Positions 41,694 through 51,328 of a stretch of DNA of 55,363 bases are shown here, piece after piece. Source of the DNA: Aeromonas salmonicida subsp. salmonicida (GTDB taxonomy: Bacteria; Pseudomonadota; Gammaproteobacteria; Enterobacterales; Aeromonadaceae); assembly GCF_001643305.1 (NCBI RefSeq), contig NZ_LSGW01000093.1:1-55363 (forward strand), given 5' to 3'. The notes beneath the pieces are model-generated. The model made no database searches. It was not told where the DNA came from and saw only the letters and a program-made list of their open reading frames with translations. The position numbers and the translations under genes were made by a program. Position 1 is the first letter of the stretch, and the number at the start of each line of letters is the position of its first letter.

Positions 41694-41917
41694 CATTATG
41701 AATATCAGCCCGGAACCCGAGTTTCCTTCACATAATACTCAATAGCGGTGAGCTGGATCCTGTTTCAAGCATTCACAACTTGGCATCGTATGACACTTTG
41801 CTGAATATAAGTGGAGATCAACTATGTCTACGTTATCACCCGATTTCTAGCCCGAAATGGTGAAAGGGGAATGTCAATTCAGCCATGCCAACACCCAGTG
41901 TCCATGTGGAGATAAAA

Positions 41918-43009
41918 ATGGATTTTTCAGAACAGTTACAGAGCCTAGCCAAAAAGATTGCTCAACAGTCGTCGATGATCACGACCGAAGAGGCAACCAA
42001 GAATGCGTTTGTAATGCCATTTCTCAACCGCGTACTGGGGTATGATGTATTCGACCCCACCGAAGTAATTCCAGAATTCACCGCAGATACTGGTATCAAA
42101 AAGGGGGAAAAAGTTGACTATGCCATTCTTAAGGATGGACAGATTCAGATTCTGGTTGAGTGCAAAAAGTACAGTGAGAAACTGTCAACCAAGCACTCGG
42201 GGCAACTCTTTCGTTATTTTTCTGTCACTAATGCCCGCATCGGCATCCTGACCAATGGTGCTCAATATGAGTTTTATACCGACCTTGATGCACCAAACAA
42301 GATGGACGAGAAACCATTTCTAACGCTCGATTTAGAAGACATTGATGAACACATAGTGCCTGAGGTATTGAAGCTGACCAAGACCTCCTTTGATGTAGAG
42401 TCGGTTGTCGATGCAGCAGGAGAGCTAAAATATCTCAGTCAAATCAAGAGACTACTGGCTGAGCAGTTTGGTTCGCCAGAAGAGGACTTTGTTAAGTTCT
42501 TTGCATCCAGGATCTATGATGGTGTGCTTACCGCAAGGGTCAAGCAGTCCTTTACCGATATAACCAAGAAAGCCCTCAGTCAGTTTCTCAATGACAGCAT
42601 CAATGCACGGTTAAAATCAGCAATTGGTAGCACAGTTAGCTCCTCGGCTATCCAGCCTGCATTTGATAGTGGCCTATCAAGTGATAACAATGAAGTCGAT
42701 AATAGTGAGGAAAAATCAAAGGTAGATACCACAATTGAAGAGATGGAAGGTTTCAATGTCGTCAAGGCCATCTTGAGACAACAGTTTGATGTAACCAGGA
42801 TCGCAGCCAGAGATACTCAAAGCTACTTTGGCATACTGCTCGATGACAATAACCGCAAGCCACTATGCCGGTTACATTTCAATGCAAAGCAAAAATATAT
42901 TGGTTTGTTTGACGCTGACAAAAAAGAAACCAGGCATCCCATTAGCTCTATCGATGAAATATTTACCTTTGCCGACCAGCTACTGACGGCCACTGCCGTC
43001 TACGAATAA
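41918..43009 (+). CDS. Orphan HsdR-N-like nuclease-domain protein
   Basis: About 363 residues from MDFSEQLQSLAKKIAQQSSMITTEEATKNAFVMPFLNRVLGYDVFDP, with GGAGATAAAA before the ATG. The N-terminal half matches the type I restriction HsdR-N type 2 domain: IPEFTADTGIKKGEKVDYAILKDGQIQILVECKKY has the D ... E-x-K nuclease core, and GQLFRYFSVTNARIGILTNGAQYEFYTDLD follows. The C-terminal 100 residues form a second small domain (FDVTRIAARDTQSYFGILLDDNNRKPLCRLHFNAKQKYIGLFD). There is no helicase, methylase or specificity subunit nearby. AT-rich relative to the backbone. It is possibly a stand-alone defence or DNA-repair nuclease; function unproven. Confidence 0.8.
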   Translation: MDFSEQLQSLAKKIAQQSSMITTEEATKNAFVMPFLNRVLGYDVFDPTEVIPEFTADTGIKKGEKVDYAILKDGQIQILVECKKYSEKLSTKHSGQLFRYFSVTNARIGILTNGAQYEFYTDLDAPNKMDEKPFLTLDLEDIDEHIVPEVLKLTKTSFDVESVVDAAGELKYLSQIKRLLAEQFGSPEEDFVKFFASRIYDGVLTARVKQSFTDITKKALSQFLNDSINARLKSAIGSTVSSSAIQPAFDSGLSSDNNEVDNSEEKSKVDTTIEEMEGFNVVKAILRQQFDVTRIAARDTQSYFGILLDDNNRKPLCRLHFNAKQKYIGLFDADKKETRHPISSIDEIFTFADQLLTATAVYE

Positions 43010-43017
43010 TCCTGATT

Positions 43018-43042
43018 GGGGGCGGATTAATTCCGTCCCCCC
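43018..43042. terminator. Hairpin after the HsdR-N-like gene
   Basis: GGGGG-CGGA and TCCG-T-CCCCC form a stem with one bulged base around a 4-base loop, lying between convergent genes. The T-run is absent, so its strength is uncertain. Confidence 0.5.
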
Positions 43043-43069
43043 TCCTTCAACCAAGTCTGCGCAAAATGC

Positions 43070-43787
43070 CTATCGCCCCCCGGCAAGATCGATAAAGGTG
43101 CCGGTGGCGTAGGAGGCTTCGTCAGACAGCAGCCAGGCAATGGCGGCGGCCACCTCGGCTGGTTGACCGCCCCGCTGCAGCGGGATCTGGTTTTTCACCC
43201 TCTCCACCCGGTCGGGTTCACCGCCGTCGGCATGCATCTCTGTGTAGATAAAGCCAGGGCGTACCCCGTTGACCCGGATCCCCTGCGCAGCCACCTCCAG
43301 CGACAAGCCTTTGGTCAGCACGTCTATGGCCCCCTTGGAGGCGGCATAATCCACATATTCACCCGCCGAGCCCAGACGAGCAGCAGCCGAGGAGACATTG
43401 ACGATGGCGGCGCACCGCCTCACGGCAGCAGAGAAAGTAGCCGGTCACATTGGTGGTCAGTGTCTTGTTGATGCGCTCGGCGCTCATCTCCAGCACCTTC
43501 ATCTGTGGCTGCAAGATACCGGCGTTGTTGACCAGATGGGTGACCACCCCGAGCCGCTCGTCCATCTCCTCGAACAGGCGCACCACCTCGGCCTCGACGC
43601 TGATATCCGCCTGCACCGCTATGCAGGATACCGGATGTTGCGCCCGGATCTGTGCCACCAGCGTCTCGGCAGCCTGCCAGTCATGGCGATAGTTGATGCA
43701 GATATGATAACCCTGCCCCGCCAGATAGCGGGCAGTGGCCGCCCCTATCCCACGGCTGCCACCCGTGATCAGCACATTCCTGCTCAT
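43070..43787 (-). pseudogene. ygfF: YgfF-like short-chain dehydrogenase, frameshifted by a deletion
   Basis: The gene starts at MSRNVLITGGSRGIGAATARYLAGQGY (AGGAGGTTCA upstream) and reads through NNAGILQPQMKVLEMSAERINKTLTTNVTGYFLCCREAV. It then jumps to another frame with AIVNVSSAAARLGSAGEYVDYAASKGAIDVLTKGLSLEVAAQGIRVNGVRPGFIYTEMHADGGEP ... TGTFIDLAGGR. E. coli YgfF has about 12 residues between AV and AIVNVSS. Here only four bases remain (43409-43412), so about 32 bp are missing. The NAD-binding and catalytic parts are thus separated. The function of YgfF in E. coli is unknown (glucose-1-dehydrogenase-like). Confidence 0.88.
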
Positions 43788-43859
43788 TGAACCTCCTTGT
43801 TCTTCACCCTGATTGCCAGTCTCCGATACTGTCCGATCGCGGGCCAACCAGGATGCCGG

Positions 43860-44399
43860 TCAGGCAGTCACGCCGTGGTCCATCACCCTCGCCACCAGCA
43901 TCCGGTTGAACTGCTGGTACTCATAGGGGTTGATGGGATTTGGGTAGCTCAACACCCGCAGATCGTGCCCCTGATAGTCAGGATGATAGGGCGGATGCAC
44001 ATGGTCATGGTCGTTGAGACAAAAGCCCAGCGACTGGTAGAAGCGCAGCCGCCGGATGGCAATCTCATCCTCTGGCGGATCAATCTCCAGGATAACGGAG
44101 CGCCCCGCCGTCTCGCAGAAGTCAGCAAGCAGGCGGGAGCCATGGTTCTGGCCGCGCAGGGCCGGATTGATGGCCAGATGCTCGATATAGATCTGCTCGC
44201 CGCAGGCCCACCAGAAGATAAAGCCGAGCAGCAAGTCGCCTTGATAAAAGAGCTGACAGTGAAAGTGAGGATCCGCCATCTTGACCTGCTGATGTTGCGG
44301 CTGGCGTTGCTCGTAGTGCGGAAAGCTGCTGCCATAGATCTGCCAGACCAGAGGCCAGTCTGGATGGGATATCTCTCTCACTACTTCACTTCGACTCAT
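43860..44399 (-). CDS. GNAT-family N-acetyltransferase
   Basis: 179 residues. The acetyl-CoA motif is YIEHLAINPALRGQNHGSRLLADF, followed by VILEIDPPEDEIAIRRLRFYQSLGFCLN, the usual GNAT tail. The N-terminus (REISHPDWPLVWQIYGSSFPHYEQRQPQHQQVKMADPHFHCQLFYQGDLLLGFIFWW) suggests a stress-related or small-molecule acetyltransferase; the substrate cannot be assigned. It is on the same strand as the ygfF pseudogene (gap 72 bp) and both may have been co-transcribed. Confidence 0.85.
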   Translation of the reverse strand: MSRSEVVREISHPDWPLVWQIYGSSFPHYEQRQPQHQQVKMADPHFHCQLFYQGDLLLGFIFWWACGEQIYIEHLAINPALRGQNHGSRLLADFCETAGRSVILEIDPPEDEIAIRRLRFYQSLGFCLNDHDHVHPPYHPDYQGHDLRVLSYPNPINPYEYQQFNRMLVARVMDHGVTA

Positions 44400-44525
44400 T
44401 CATCTACTCCTTGGCAAAACAACAGTGATATCACCTTTGGGACAAGGGTACATCCCCATTTTTAACCAGAAGCAGCCATGGCTCTCTTGCCGCCAGCCCT
44501 CCGACGCATTGACATGCGGCAACAA

Positions 44526-44548
44526 AGAGCCCGCACGGGGCGGGCTCT
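44526..44548 (-). terminator. Terminator of the AsmA-family gene
   Basis: AGAGCCCGC / GCGGGCTCT stem, followed by TTTGTT on the minus strand. Confidence 0.8.
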
Positions 44549-44573
44549 GAATGGCAATAACAGGAAGGAGTTG

Positions 44574-46733
44574 CTACTTGAACAGCCCCTTGAGCAGCTG
44601 GTCGGCCACCCCTTTGACAGCGTCATTGTCAGCCTTGTCACCCAACAGCTTCTTGAGACCGCGCTCGGCCTCCTTGCGGGCCTTCTCCTCCAGCACCTTG
44701 TTGTTGGTGAGCAGCTCTTTCACATCCAGCCGATAGGTAGGGGCCTGCCAGTGGCCGCCGATGCGTACCGGTATTGTGATGTCCTTCAGCTCATCCACCC
44801 CTTTGCCCCCCTGGCCCTTGCTGCTCTCCACTATGGAGGTGAGGAACAGAAAATCGAGGGTTTGGGGCACCAATGCCGTCTGACCCTGGCCCCGCACTCG
44901 CAGTGCCGGGGCGAACAGCTGGATATCGTCGCTGCGCGCCACGCCGTTCGCCAACTGGAAGCTGGCGGTGAGGGCGCTGAAGTCGGTCTTGCGTGCCTCC
45001 TTGACCTGATCTGTCCCCTTGCCGGTCAGAGTGGCTCGCGCCTCGCGGATCATCTCCGCCAGGTTGATGCCATGCAGGGCACCATCGCTCAACTTGAGGC
45101 TCACCTTGCCCTGCATCTTGTCGCGCAACGCCTGCTCAGACAGTCCAGTGCCCTGCACCTGAACCTCGAGATCCCCCTTGCCTTCCAGCAGATCGCTCTG
45201 GGCCAGGGTTTGCAGCAGCGGGCGCACATTCACCCCTTGCACCCGTTTGTGTACCTGATAACGGGCTGGTTGCTGACGCGCATCTATTGCACCCTCGGCG
45301 GTCACCTGACCACCGGCCACACCGGCACTGAATTGCTTGAGGGTGAGCTGGCCACCGGCCAGGGCAAGTTGCAGATCGACGGCGCTCAAGTCCAGCCCCT
45401 TCAACCGCAGGCTATCAAGCTGCAAGCGCCCGGCAAGATCGAATGCCTTGAGCGCGCTCAGGTCCGGTTCTACCGTCGAGAGCCCCTTGGCAGCCTTGGC
45501 GGGCACTGCGCCTTTATCACCCGCTTTCGCCGCAGCGGGCTGCACCGGAGCGGCTGCCTTGGCTGTTGCCGGTTCGCCGAGCCAGCTGTCGAGATCCAGC
45601 TTGTCGCCCTTGAGATCAAATTCAATCTTGGGCACGGCACCGAGTCGCACCGCCCCTTCACCACGGAGCAGGGCATCGTCGGCGCTCATCACCAGCTTGC
45701 TCAGGGTGATCTTCTGCTGATCCAGCTCGGCGCGGGCAAACCCAGCCAGTTTGAGGTTCATCTGCGGGCGTGGCAGTGCTTTACCTTGCAGATTGGCCGC
45801 CAGCTTCGCATCCGAGACTTCGACCAGTTGCAAACCCTTGTCTACTCGCGCCTTGAGGGTTCCCTCCAGCGAGCCGGCCAGAGTCGGTTGGTCACCTTCC
45901 AGCTGGGCGCCTTGCAGGTTCAGGGTGAGGCTGCTCCACTCTCCCAGTGCCAGCCGATCGGCCTTGACCGAGAAGCTATCCAGCCGCTGTTGCGGCTGGC
46001 TGAGGCTGCCGCTCAGACTCAGGTTTTTCAGCTCGCTGGCCAACGCATCCTGTGCCAGCTTGACCTCTCCTTCCCCCTTGATATCGAAGGCAAGCTTGCC
46101 TTGCGCCCCCTTGGCGGCCAGGGTCACCGGCACCCACTGACCCGGCGTCAGCTGGCCGAGAGCGAGAGCGAGATCGAGCTGATCGAGCCGGGAGAGAGTG
46201 CCGTTGCGATCGTCCTGTACCAGAGCACTGGCCTGCTCCAGCACCACCCCCTGCAAAGTGATCTGCCAGGTCTGGCCATTGCTCGCAGGGGGCTGGCTCT
46301 GGCCACCTGGCGCGGGCTCGCTGTCCTTCGCCGCCTCAGGCGTCTTGACGAGATCGTTCAGGTTTGAGCTGCCATCGGCCCTGGTCTGGATAAACAGATG
46401 GGCACCGGTCAGGGTCACCTCGCCAATGTCCAGTCGATGGGAGAGCAGGGGCAACACGGCGACCGAGGCATCCCCCCGCTCGAAGCGCACCAGATCCGGC
46501 TCGGCAAAACCAGCCGGGTTGCGAAGCGCCACCCGCTCTAGGGAGAGACCCAGACTCGGCCAGAAACGCCAGCCGATATCCCCCTCCATCACCAGCTCGC
46601 GGCCTGTGCTCTTGCGTACCTGCTCCACCAGTTGTGGCTTGAACTCATTGGGGTCAATCAGCTTGACCAGGGCTGTGATGATTACCAGGGCGGCCAATGC
46701 CAGCCCCAGCAAGATGTAAATGATCTTCTTCAC
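44574..46733 (-). CDS. AsmA-family protein
   Basis: 719 residues. An N-terminal membrane anchor (MKKIIYILLGLALAALVIITALVKLIDPNEFKPQLVEQVRKSTGRELVMEGDIGWRFWPSLGLSLERVALRNPAGF) is followed by a long beta-rich periplasmic part and the typical C-terminal AsmA segment (DGALHGINLAEMIREARATL ... SFQLANGVARSDDIQLFAPALRVRGQGQTALVPQTLDFLF). AsmA proteins are envelope-spanning repeating-beta-groove proteins linked to phospholipid transport and outer membrane assembly. The middle has a proline/alanine/lysine-rich low-complexity stretch (about residues 375-420). GGAGTCCATCGTG precedes the ATG. Monocistronic, with its own terminator. Confidence 0.9.
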   Translation of the reverse strand: MKKIIYILLGLALAALVIITALVKLIDPNEFKPQLVEQVRKSTGRELVMEGDIGWRFWPSLGLSLERVALRNPAGFAEPDLVRFERGDASVAVLPLLSHRLDIGEVTLTGAHLFIQTRADGSSNLNDLVKTPEAAKDSEPAPGGQSQPPASNGQTWQITLQGVVLEQASALVQDDRNGTLSRLDQLDLALALGQLTPGQWVPVTLAAKGAQGKLAFDIKGEGEVKLAQDALASELKNLSLSGSLSQPQQRLDSFSVKADRLALGEWSSLTLNLQGAQLEGDQPTLAGSLEGTLKARVDKGLQLVEVSDAKLAANLQGKALPRPQMNLKLAGFARAELDQQKITLSKLVMSADDALLRGEGAVRLGAVPKIEFDLKGDKLDLDSWLGEPATAKAAAPVQPAAAKAGDKGAVPAKAAKGLSTVEPDLSALKAFDLAGRLQLDSLRLKGLDLSAVDLQLALAGGQLTLKQFSAGVAGGQVTAEGAIDARQQPARYQVHKRVQGVNVRPLLQTLAQSDLLEGKGDLEVQVQGTGLSEQALRDKMQGKVSLKLSDGALHGINLAEMIREARATLTGKGTDQVKEARKTDFSALTASFQLANGVARSDDIQLFAPALRVRGQGQTALVPQTLDFLFLTSIVESSKGQGGKGVDELKDITIPVRIGGHWQAPTYRLDVKELLTNNKVLEEKARKEAERGLKKLLGDKADNDAVKGVADQLLKGLFK

Positions 46734-46879
46734 GATGGACTCCTTGAATGCTGATCCTGTGGCTGACTATACCACCGGGGACGGGGCAGATGGCCCCCTC
46801 CACCCAAAACGGGAGAATGGCGAGACAGGGATGGTCGCGACATGGGAGCACAAGGCGTGAGTCGCTCACCGGCCACAAG

Positions 46880-46902
46880 AAAAGGGCCCCCGCAGGGCCC
46901 TT
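46880..46902 (-). terminator. Terminator of the prolyl oligopeptidase gene
   Basis: AAGGGCCC-TGCGG-GGGCCCTT, then TTCTTGT on the minus strand. Confidence 0.7.
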
Positions 46903-46948
46903 ATGTCATGGTCTGGCCGGCAACGGCCAGTAGCCCATCTCGCATGGG

Positions 46949-49096
46949 TCAGGGTAGACGCGGCAACTGCCGGTAGCCCATCTCATACAAGGTGAAGGCG
47001 TAGATGTCCGCGCTCTGCTCGATCAGCTTGGCCACCGGCGTGCCTGCTCCATGCCCGGCATTAGTCTCGATGCGAATAAGCTGGGGGTTGGGCCCTGCGT
47101 TGTCGGCCTGCAAGGTGGCGGCAAACTTGAAGGAGTGGGCTGGCACCACACGGTCGTCGTGATCCGCCGTGGTCACCATGGTCGAGGGGTAGCTGACACC
47201 GGCCCGCACGCTGTGCAGCGGTGAGTAGCCCTTCAGGTAGTCGAACATGGCCTCGCTGTCGGCGCTGGTACCGTAGTCGTAGGCCCAGCCAGCCCCGGCG
47301 GTAAAGGTGTGATAGCGCAGCATGTCGAGTACCCCCACCGCAGGCAAGGCAACACGCATCAGATCCGGCCGCTGGGTCATGACGGCCCCCACCAGCAGAC
47401 CGCCGTTGGAACCACCTCGTACAGCCAGCCTGTCGCTGGAGGTATAGCCTTCGGCCTTCAGGTATTCGGCCGCCGCGATAAAGTCGTCGAACACGTTCTG
47501 CTTGTTCATCCTAGTGCCCGCCAGGTGCCAGGCCTGACCGTACTCGCCGCCCCCCCGCAGGTTGGCCACCGCATAGACGCCTCCCAGATCCAGCCAGTTG
47601 GCGACCGCTACGCTGAAGCTCGGGGTCAGGCTCACGTCAAAACCGCCATAGCCATAGAGGATGGTGGGATTGCTGCCATCGAGTTTCAGCCCCTTGCGGT
47701 AGCTGATGATGAGCGGCACCCGGGTGCCATCCTTGCTCTGGTAGAAGCGCTGCTCTGATACGTACTCCTCGGGCTTGAAGGGGGCCGCCGAGGCGCGATA
47801 GAGGCTGATGGCCCCGCTTTTTGGCTCGAACCGGTAGAGAGTGGATGGTTGGGCGTAGTTCTCGAAACCGAAGTAGAGCGCGGGATCATCCTGCTTGCCG
47901 TTGAAACCGCTGACACTGCCAAGACCGGGCAGCGCCACCTCGCGAATCCGTGTGCCGTCATGGTCGAACTGCTCGACCCGGGCGGTGGCATCCACCATGT
48001 ATTCGGCAAACAGATAGCCGCTGCCGCTGTGCACCGTCAGCACCTGCTGGCGCTCGGGGATAAGGTCACGCCAGCGGGCGGGGCCGGGGTTGCCCGCATC
48101 CACCGTCACCAGCCGGCGGTTGGGCGCATCCCGATTGGTCAGCAAGTAAAGCGTGCTGCCCTTGTTGTCCACCAGGCTCACGTCCGCATCCAGATCCCCC
48201 TGCACCGTCAGCAGCGGCGCGTTCTCCTTGCTCAGGTCCTTCACATAGAGGCGGTTGCCGGAGGTGGAGTCCGCCGCCGAGATGAGCAGGTAGCGATCAT
48301 CTTCGGTCACGGTTGCCCCCACGTAGCGGTGCTGCTGGGCAGGGATGGCACCGAACACCAGGCGGTCATTCTGCTGCGCCGTGCCGAGCCGGTGGAAGTA
48401 GAGCTTGTGCTGATCCGTCCTGGCCGACAGCTCGCTGCCATCGGGTTTGTCGTAGCTGGAGTAGAAGAAGCCCTCGTTGCCCAGCCAGCTGATGCCGCTG
48501 AACTTCACATCCTTGAGGGGGGCCTCAAGGGGCTGTTTGCTCTCCACGTCCATCAGGTGGATCTCGCGCCAGTCGCTGCCCGCCAGCGACAATGAGTAGG
48601 CCAGGGTGCGGCCATCCCGGGAGAAGCTCAGCTGATCCAGCGCCGTGGTGCCGTCGGGGCTGAGGGTATTGGGATCGAGGAACACCTCGGCCGGCTTGCC
48701 CGCCTGCTGGCGCCACAGCACGTTCTGGTTCTGCAGGCCATCGTTCTTGAAGAAGTAGTGGTAGCGCCCCTCGCGAAACGGCGCCCCCTCCTTGGCGTAG
48801 TTCCAGGAGGCGGCCAGTTTGTCCTTGATGGCATCGCGAAACGGAATGCGTGCCAGATAATCCCGGGTGACACTGTTCTGGGCCTTGACCCAGGCCTCGG
48901 TCTCCGCGCTGCGGTCGTCTTCCAGCCAGCGATAGGGATCGGCCACGGCGTGACCGAAGTAGTGATCCACCTGATCGCTCTGGCGGGTGACGGGGTAGTG
49001 AAGGCGCTCTTTCCCTGACATGACATCCTCTCGGGTTGAGTGGCTGCTGCAAGCACACAGCAGTGACAAAGCCAGCAGGCTGACAATGGATCGCAT
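46949..49096 (-). CDS. Prolyl oligopeptidase (S9A family), predicted lipoprotein
   Basis: About 715 residues from [24 protein letters not shown], with AGGGAGC before the ATG; the frame opens earlier but only this start gives a signal. LLCAC is a plausible lipobox (Cys16). The propeller domain begins [29 protein letters not shown]. The catalytic domain has [13 protein letters not shown] (Ser about 563), [15 protein letters not shown] (Asp about 648) and NAGHGAGTP (His about 682), the S9A triad. It cleaves after proline in oligopeptides. Aeromonas prolyl endopeptidases of this size are known. Envelope location is an inference from the signal. Confidence 0.92.
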   Translation of the reverse strand: MRSIVSLLALSLLCACSSHSTREDVMSGKERLHYPVTRQSDQVDHYFGHAVADPYRWLEDDRSAETEAWVKAQNSVTRDYLARIPFRDAIKDKLAASWNYAKEGAPFREGRYHYFFKNDGLQNQNVLWRQQAGKPAEVFLDPNTLSPDGTTALDQLSFSRDGRTLAYSLSLAGSDWREIHLMDVESKQPLEAPLKDVKFSGISWLGNEGFFYSSYDKPDGSELSARTDQHKLYFHRLGTAQQNDRLVFGAIPAQQHRYVGATVTEDDRYLLISAADSTSGNRLYVKDLSKENAPLLTVQGDLDADVSLVDNKGSTLYLLTNRDAPNRRLVTVDAGNPGPARWRDLIPERQQVLTVHSGSGYLFAEYMVDATARVEQFDHDGTRIREVALPGLGSVSGFNGKQDDPALYFGFENYAQPSTLYRFEPKSGAISLYRASAAPFKPEEYVSEQRFYQSKDGTRVPLIISYRKGLKLDGSNPTILYGYGGFDVSLTPSFSVAVANWLDLGGVYAVANLRGGGEYGQAWHLAGTRMNKQNVFDDFIAAAEYLKAEGYTSSDRLAVRGGSNGGLLVGAVMTQRPDLMRVALPAVGVLDMLRYHTFTAGAGWAYDYGTSADSEAMFDYLKGYSPLHSVRAGVSYPSTMVTTADHDDRVVPAHSFKFAATLQADNAGPNPQLIRIETNAGHGAGTPVAKLIEQSADIYAFTLYEMGYRQLPRLP

Positions 49097-49186
49097 CGAT
49101 GCAGCTCCCTGCGGTTCGGGTGAAACAGGCAGGTTAACAAAGAGCCGCGTCCATCGCATCCCCCTCAATACGGTAAAGGAGGGCGT

Positions 49187-49217
49187 AAAAAAACCGGGCA
49201 CGGGGCCCGGTTGAAAA
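49187..49217 (-). terminator. Terminator after the macAB operon
   Basis: AACCGGGC / GCCCGGTT stem with T-runs on both strands (TTTTTC before, TTTTTTT after on the minus strand). Confidence 0.85.
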
Positions 49218-49243
49218 ACCTGCGCAGAGCAGGGCGTGTCATG

Positions 49244-49396
49244 TCAATGACACAGTTCAGGCTTGCCAGACTGGCAGTCCATGCCGTCCGGCCAATCCGC
49301 ACCCGGGGGTTGAAGAGGGATGAGCTCCCGCCCCAGGATGCGAATGAGTTGGCGCACAAAGGCGCCGAAAGTCTGGTTACTCCCGCTCAAGTGCAT
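49244..49396 (-). CDS. Short ORF overlapping the end of macB
   Basis: A 50-residue frame ([35 protein letters not shown]...GKPELCH) starts in the last codons of macB in another frame and ends before the operon terminator. The stretch [17 protein letters not shown] is amphipathic and there are two cysteines near the end. It has no strong ribosome site of its own but would be coupled to macB. It could be a real small protein or the tail of a lost gene; no family recognised. Confidence 0.3.
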   Translation of the reverse strand: MHLSGSNQTFGAFVRQLIRILGRELIPLQPPGADWPDGMDCQSGKPELCH

Positions 49397-51326
49397 GGAT
49401 GGGATCCATCCTCGCCGCCCGGCGAGCCGGGAAAAAACCGAACAGCACGCCGATCAGGCTCGAGCAGAAGAAGGCAGCCAGCACGGCGCTTGCGGAGTAA
49501 CGCATGGCAAACTGACTGCTGAAGTGCTCGAACAAGACGCCGACCAGCAGGGAGAGCAGCACACCGGCTGCGCCCCCCAGCAGGCAGACCAGCACAGCCT
49601 CGATCAGAAACTGCTGCATGATGTCGCTGGGCCTGGCGCCTACCGCCATCCGCACACCTATCTCGCGAGTACGCTCCGTCACCGACACCAACATGATGTT
49701 CATCACCCCTATGCCGCCCACCACCAGGGAGATGAGCGCGATCATGGCAACCAGCAGCGTCATGGTGGCAGTGGTGCTGGTGATGGCCTGACGGATGCTG
49801 TCCGTGTTGAGCACGAAGAAATCCTGGCTGCCATGGCGCTGGCGAAGCAGCCGGGTGAGACCATCCTCGGCGGCGGCCAGGGAAACCTCATCCTGAACCC
49901 GCACGCTGATGCTGCGCAGATAGCTCTGACCCAGCATCCGCTTCATGGCCGTGGTGTGGGGGATCCAGACATTGAGGTTCTCGTCGCTGCCAAAGCCGCT
50001 CTGATTGCGGGCCACCACACCGATCACCCGGCACGGCAGCTTGCCCAGCAGGATCACCTGCCCGAGTGGTGATTCCCCCGCATCGAACAGTCGATCCCGG
50101 CTGTTCGCGTCTATCACCACCTCCTGCGCCAGACTGGCCACGCTGCCGGCATCGAACAACATGCCCTGCAACACCCGATAGCCGCGCACCTGAAAGAACT
50201 GATCCCCCACCCCGTTTACCGTGCCGGAGACCGTTTGACTGCCCCGGCGCAGCGTGGTGCTGGTCGCCAGACTGGGGGTCACGCTGTGAACATAATCGAG
50301 CCCGGCCAGGGCATCGGCATCCTCGCTCCGCAAGGTCTGTATCGCCTCGGCCCGCCTATCCCCAAAGCCGCTGCCGGGAAAGATCTCCAGTGTGCTGGTG
50401 CCCATGGCATTGATGTTGGCCAGCACCTGTTGCTGGGAGCCGCGCCCCAGCGCCACCACGGAAACCACGGAGGCGATACCTATGATGATGCCGAGCATGG
50501 TGAGGAAGGTGCGCATCCGCTGGGCCTGCATGGCCCGCAGCGCCATCCTGAAGGCAGAGGCAAACCTGTCCAGCCCACCACCCCATGCAAAGCGGCCAGG
50601 CCGAGGTTTATCCTGGAAAGGTGGGGGATTAGATGCCGGCACGCGGCGGCGATCGGCCACCACTTCACCGTCCTTGAGCTCTATGATGCGCTCGGCCTGC
50701 TCGGCAATGCTCATGTCATGGGTCACTATCACCAGGGTGTGACCCTGCTCATGCAAGGCATGCAGTATGCCGAGCACCTCTTTCCCACTGTGGCTGTCGA
50801 GCGCGCCAGTCGGTTCATCTGCCAGTATCACCTGACCACCGTTGATGAGGGCACGGGCTATGCTGACTCGCTGCTGCTGGCCACCGGAGAGCTGGCTCGG
50901 CTTGTAGTCGAGCCGCGTACCCAGCCCCAACCTGCGCAGCAGCGTCTCGGCCCTGGCCTGTCGCTCACCGGCAGCCAGACCGGCATAAATGGCTGGCAAC
51001 GCCACATTGTCGCGGGCACTGAGATCCCCCAGCAGGTGGTAGCGCTGGAAGATGAAACCGAAATGCTCGCGGCGCAGCGCCGCCAGTTGATCCGCGGCCA
51101 GCTTGCTCGTCTCCTGACCGGCAACCCGGTAATGACCGTCGCTCGGCTGGTCGAGGCAACCCAGAATGTTGAGCAGTGTCGATTTGCCGGAGCCGGAGGC
51201 ACCGACGATGGCCACCATCTCCCCCCTCTCTATGGTCAGGTCAATCCCCTTGAGCACCTGTACCCGCTGATCCCCCTCGCCGAAGTGACGCTGGATCCCG
51301 CTCAGTTGCAGCAGTGGCTGGGTCAT
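49377..51326 (-). CDS. macB: MacB-type ABC transporter (ATPase-permease fusion)
   Basis: 649 residues from [20 protein letters not shown] (E. coli MacB 648), starting 2 bp after the macA stop. ATPase at the N-terminus: Walker [11 protein letters not shown]-loop [11 protein letters not shown], signature [15 protein letters not shown], Walker [14 protein letters not shown] and H-loop IVTHD. Then four membrane segments with a large periplasmic domain (TM1 about 275-300, then TM2-4 about 525-640). With MacA and an outer membrane channel such as TolC it exports macrolides, enterotoxin or other substrates from the periplasm. No outer membrane gene is adjacent. Confidence 0.95.
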   Translation of the reverse strand: MTQPLLQLSGIQRHFGEGDQRVQVLKGIDLTIERGEMVAIVGASGSGKSTLLNILGCLDQPSDGHYRVAGQETSKLAADQLAALRREHFGFIFQRYHLLGDLSARDNVALPAIYAGLAAGERQARAETLLRRLGLGTRLDYKPSQLSGGQQQRVSIARALINGGQVILADEPTGALDSHSGKEVLGILHALHEQGHTLVIVTHDMSIAEQAERIIELKDGEVVADRRRVPASNPPPFQDKPRPGRFAWGGGLDRFASAFRMALRAMQAQRMRTFLTMLGIIIGIASVVSVVALGRGSQQQVLANINAMGTSTLEIFPGSGFGDRRAEAIQTLRSEDADALAGLDYVHSVTPSLATSTTLRRGSQTVSGTVNGVGDQFFQVRGYRVLQGMLFDAGSVASLAQEVVIDANSRDRLFDAGESPLGQVILLGKLPCRVIGVVARNQSGFGSDENLNVWIPHTTAMKRMLGQSYLRSISVRVQDEVSLAAAEDGLTRLLRQRHGSQDFFVLNTDSIRQAITSTTATMTLLVAMIALISLVVGGIGVMNIMLVSVTERTREIGVRMAVGARPSDIMQQFLIEAVLVCLLGGAAGVLLSLLVGVLFEHFSSQFAMRYSASAVLAAFFCSSLIGVLFGFFPARRAARMDPIHALERE

Positions 51327-51328
51327 GA

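Noticed and set aside
41065..41745. Open frames on both strands over the glnE remnant
   Set aside because: They arise from decayed glnE sequence; block-wise DNA similarity to glnE in the original order explains them.
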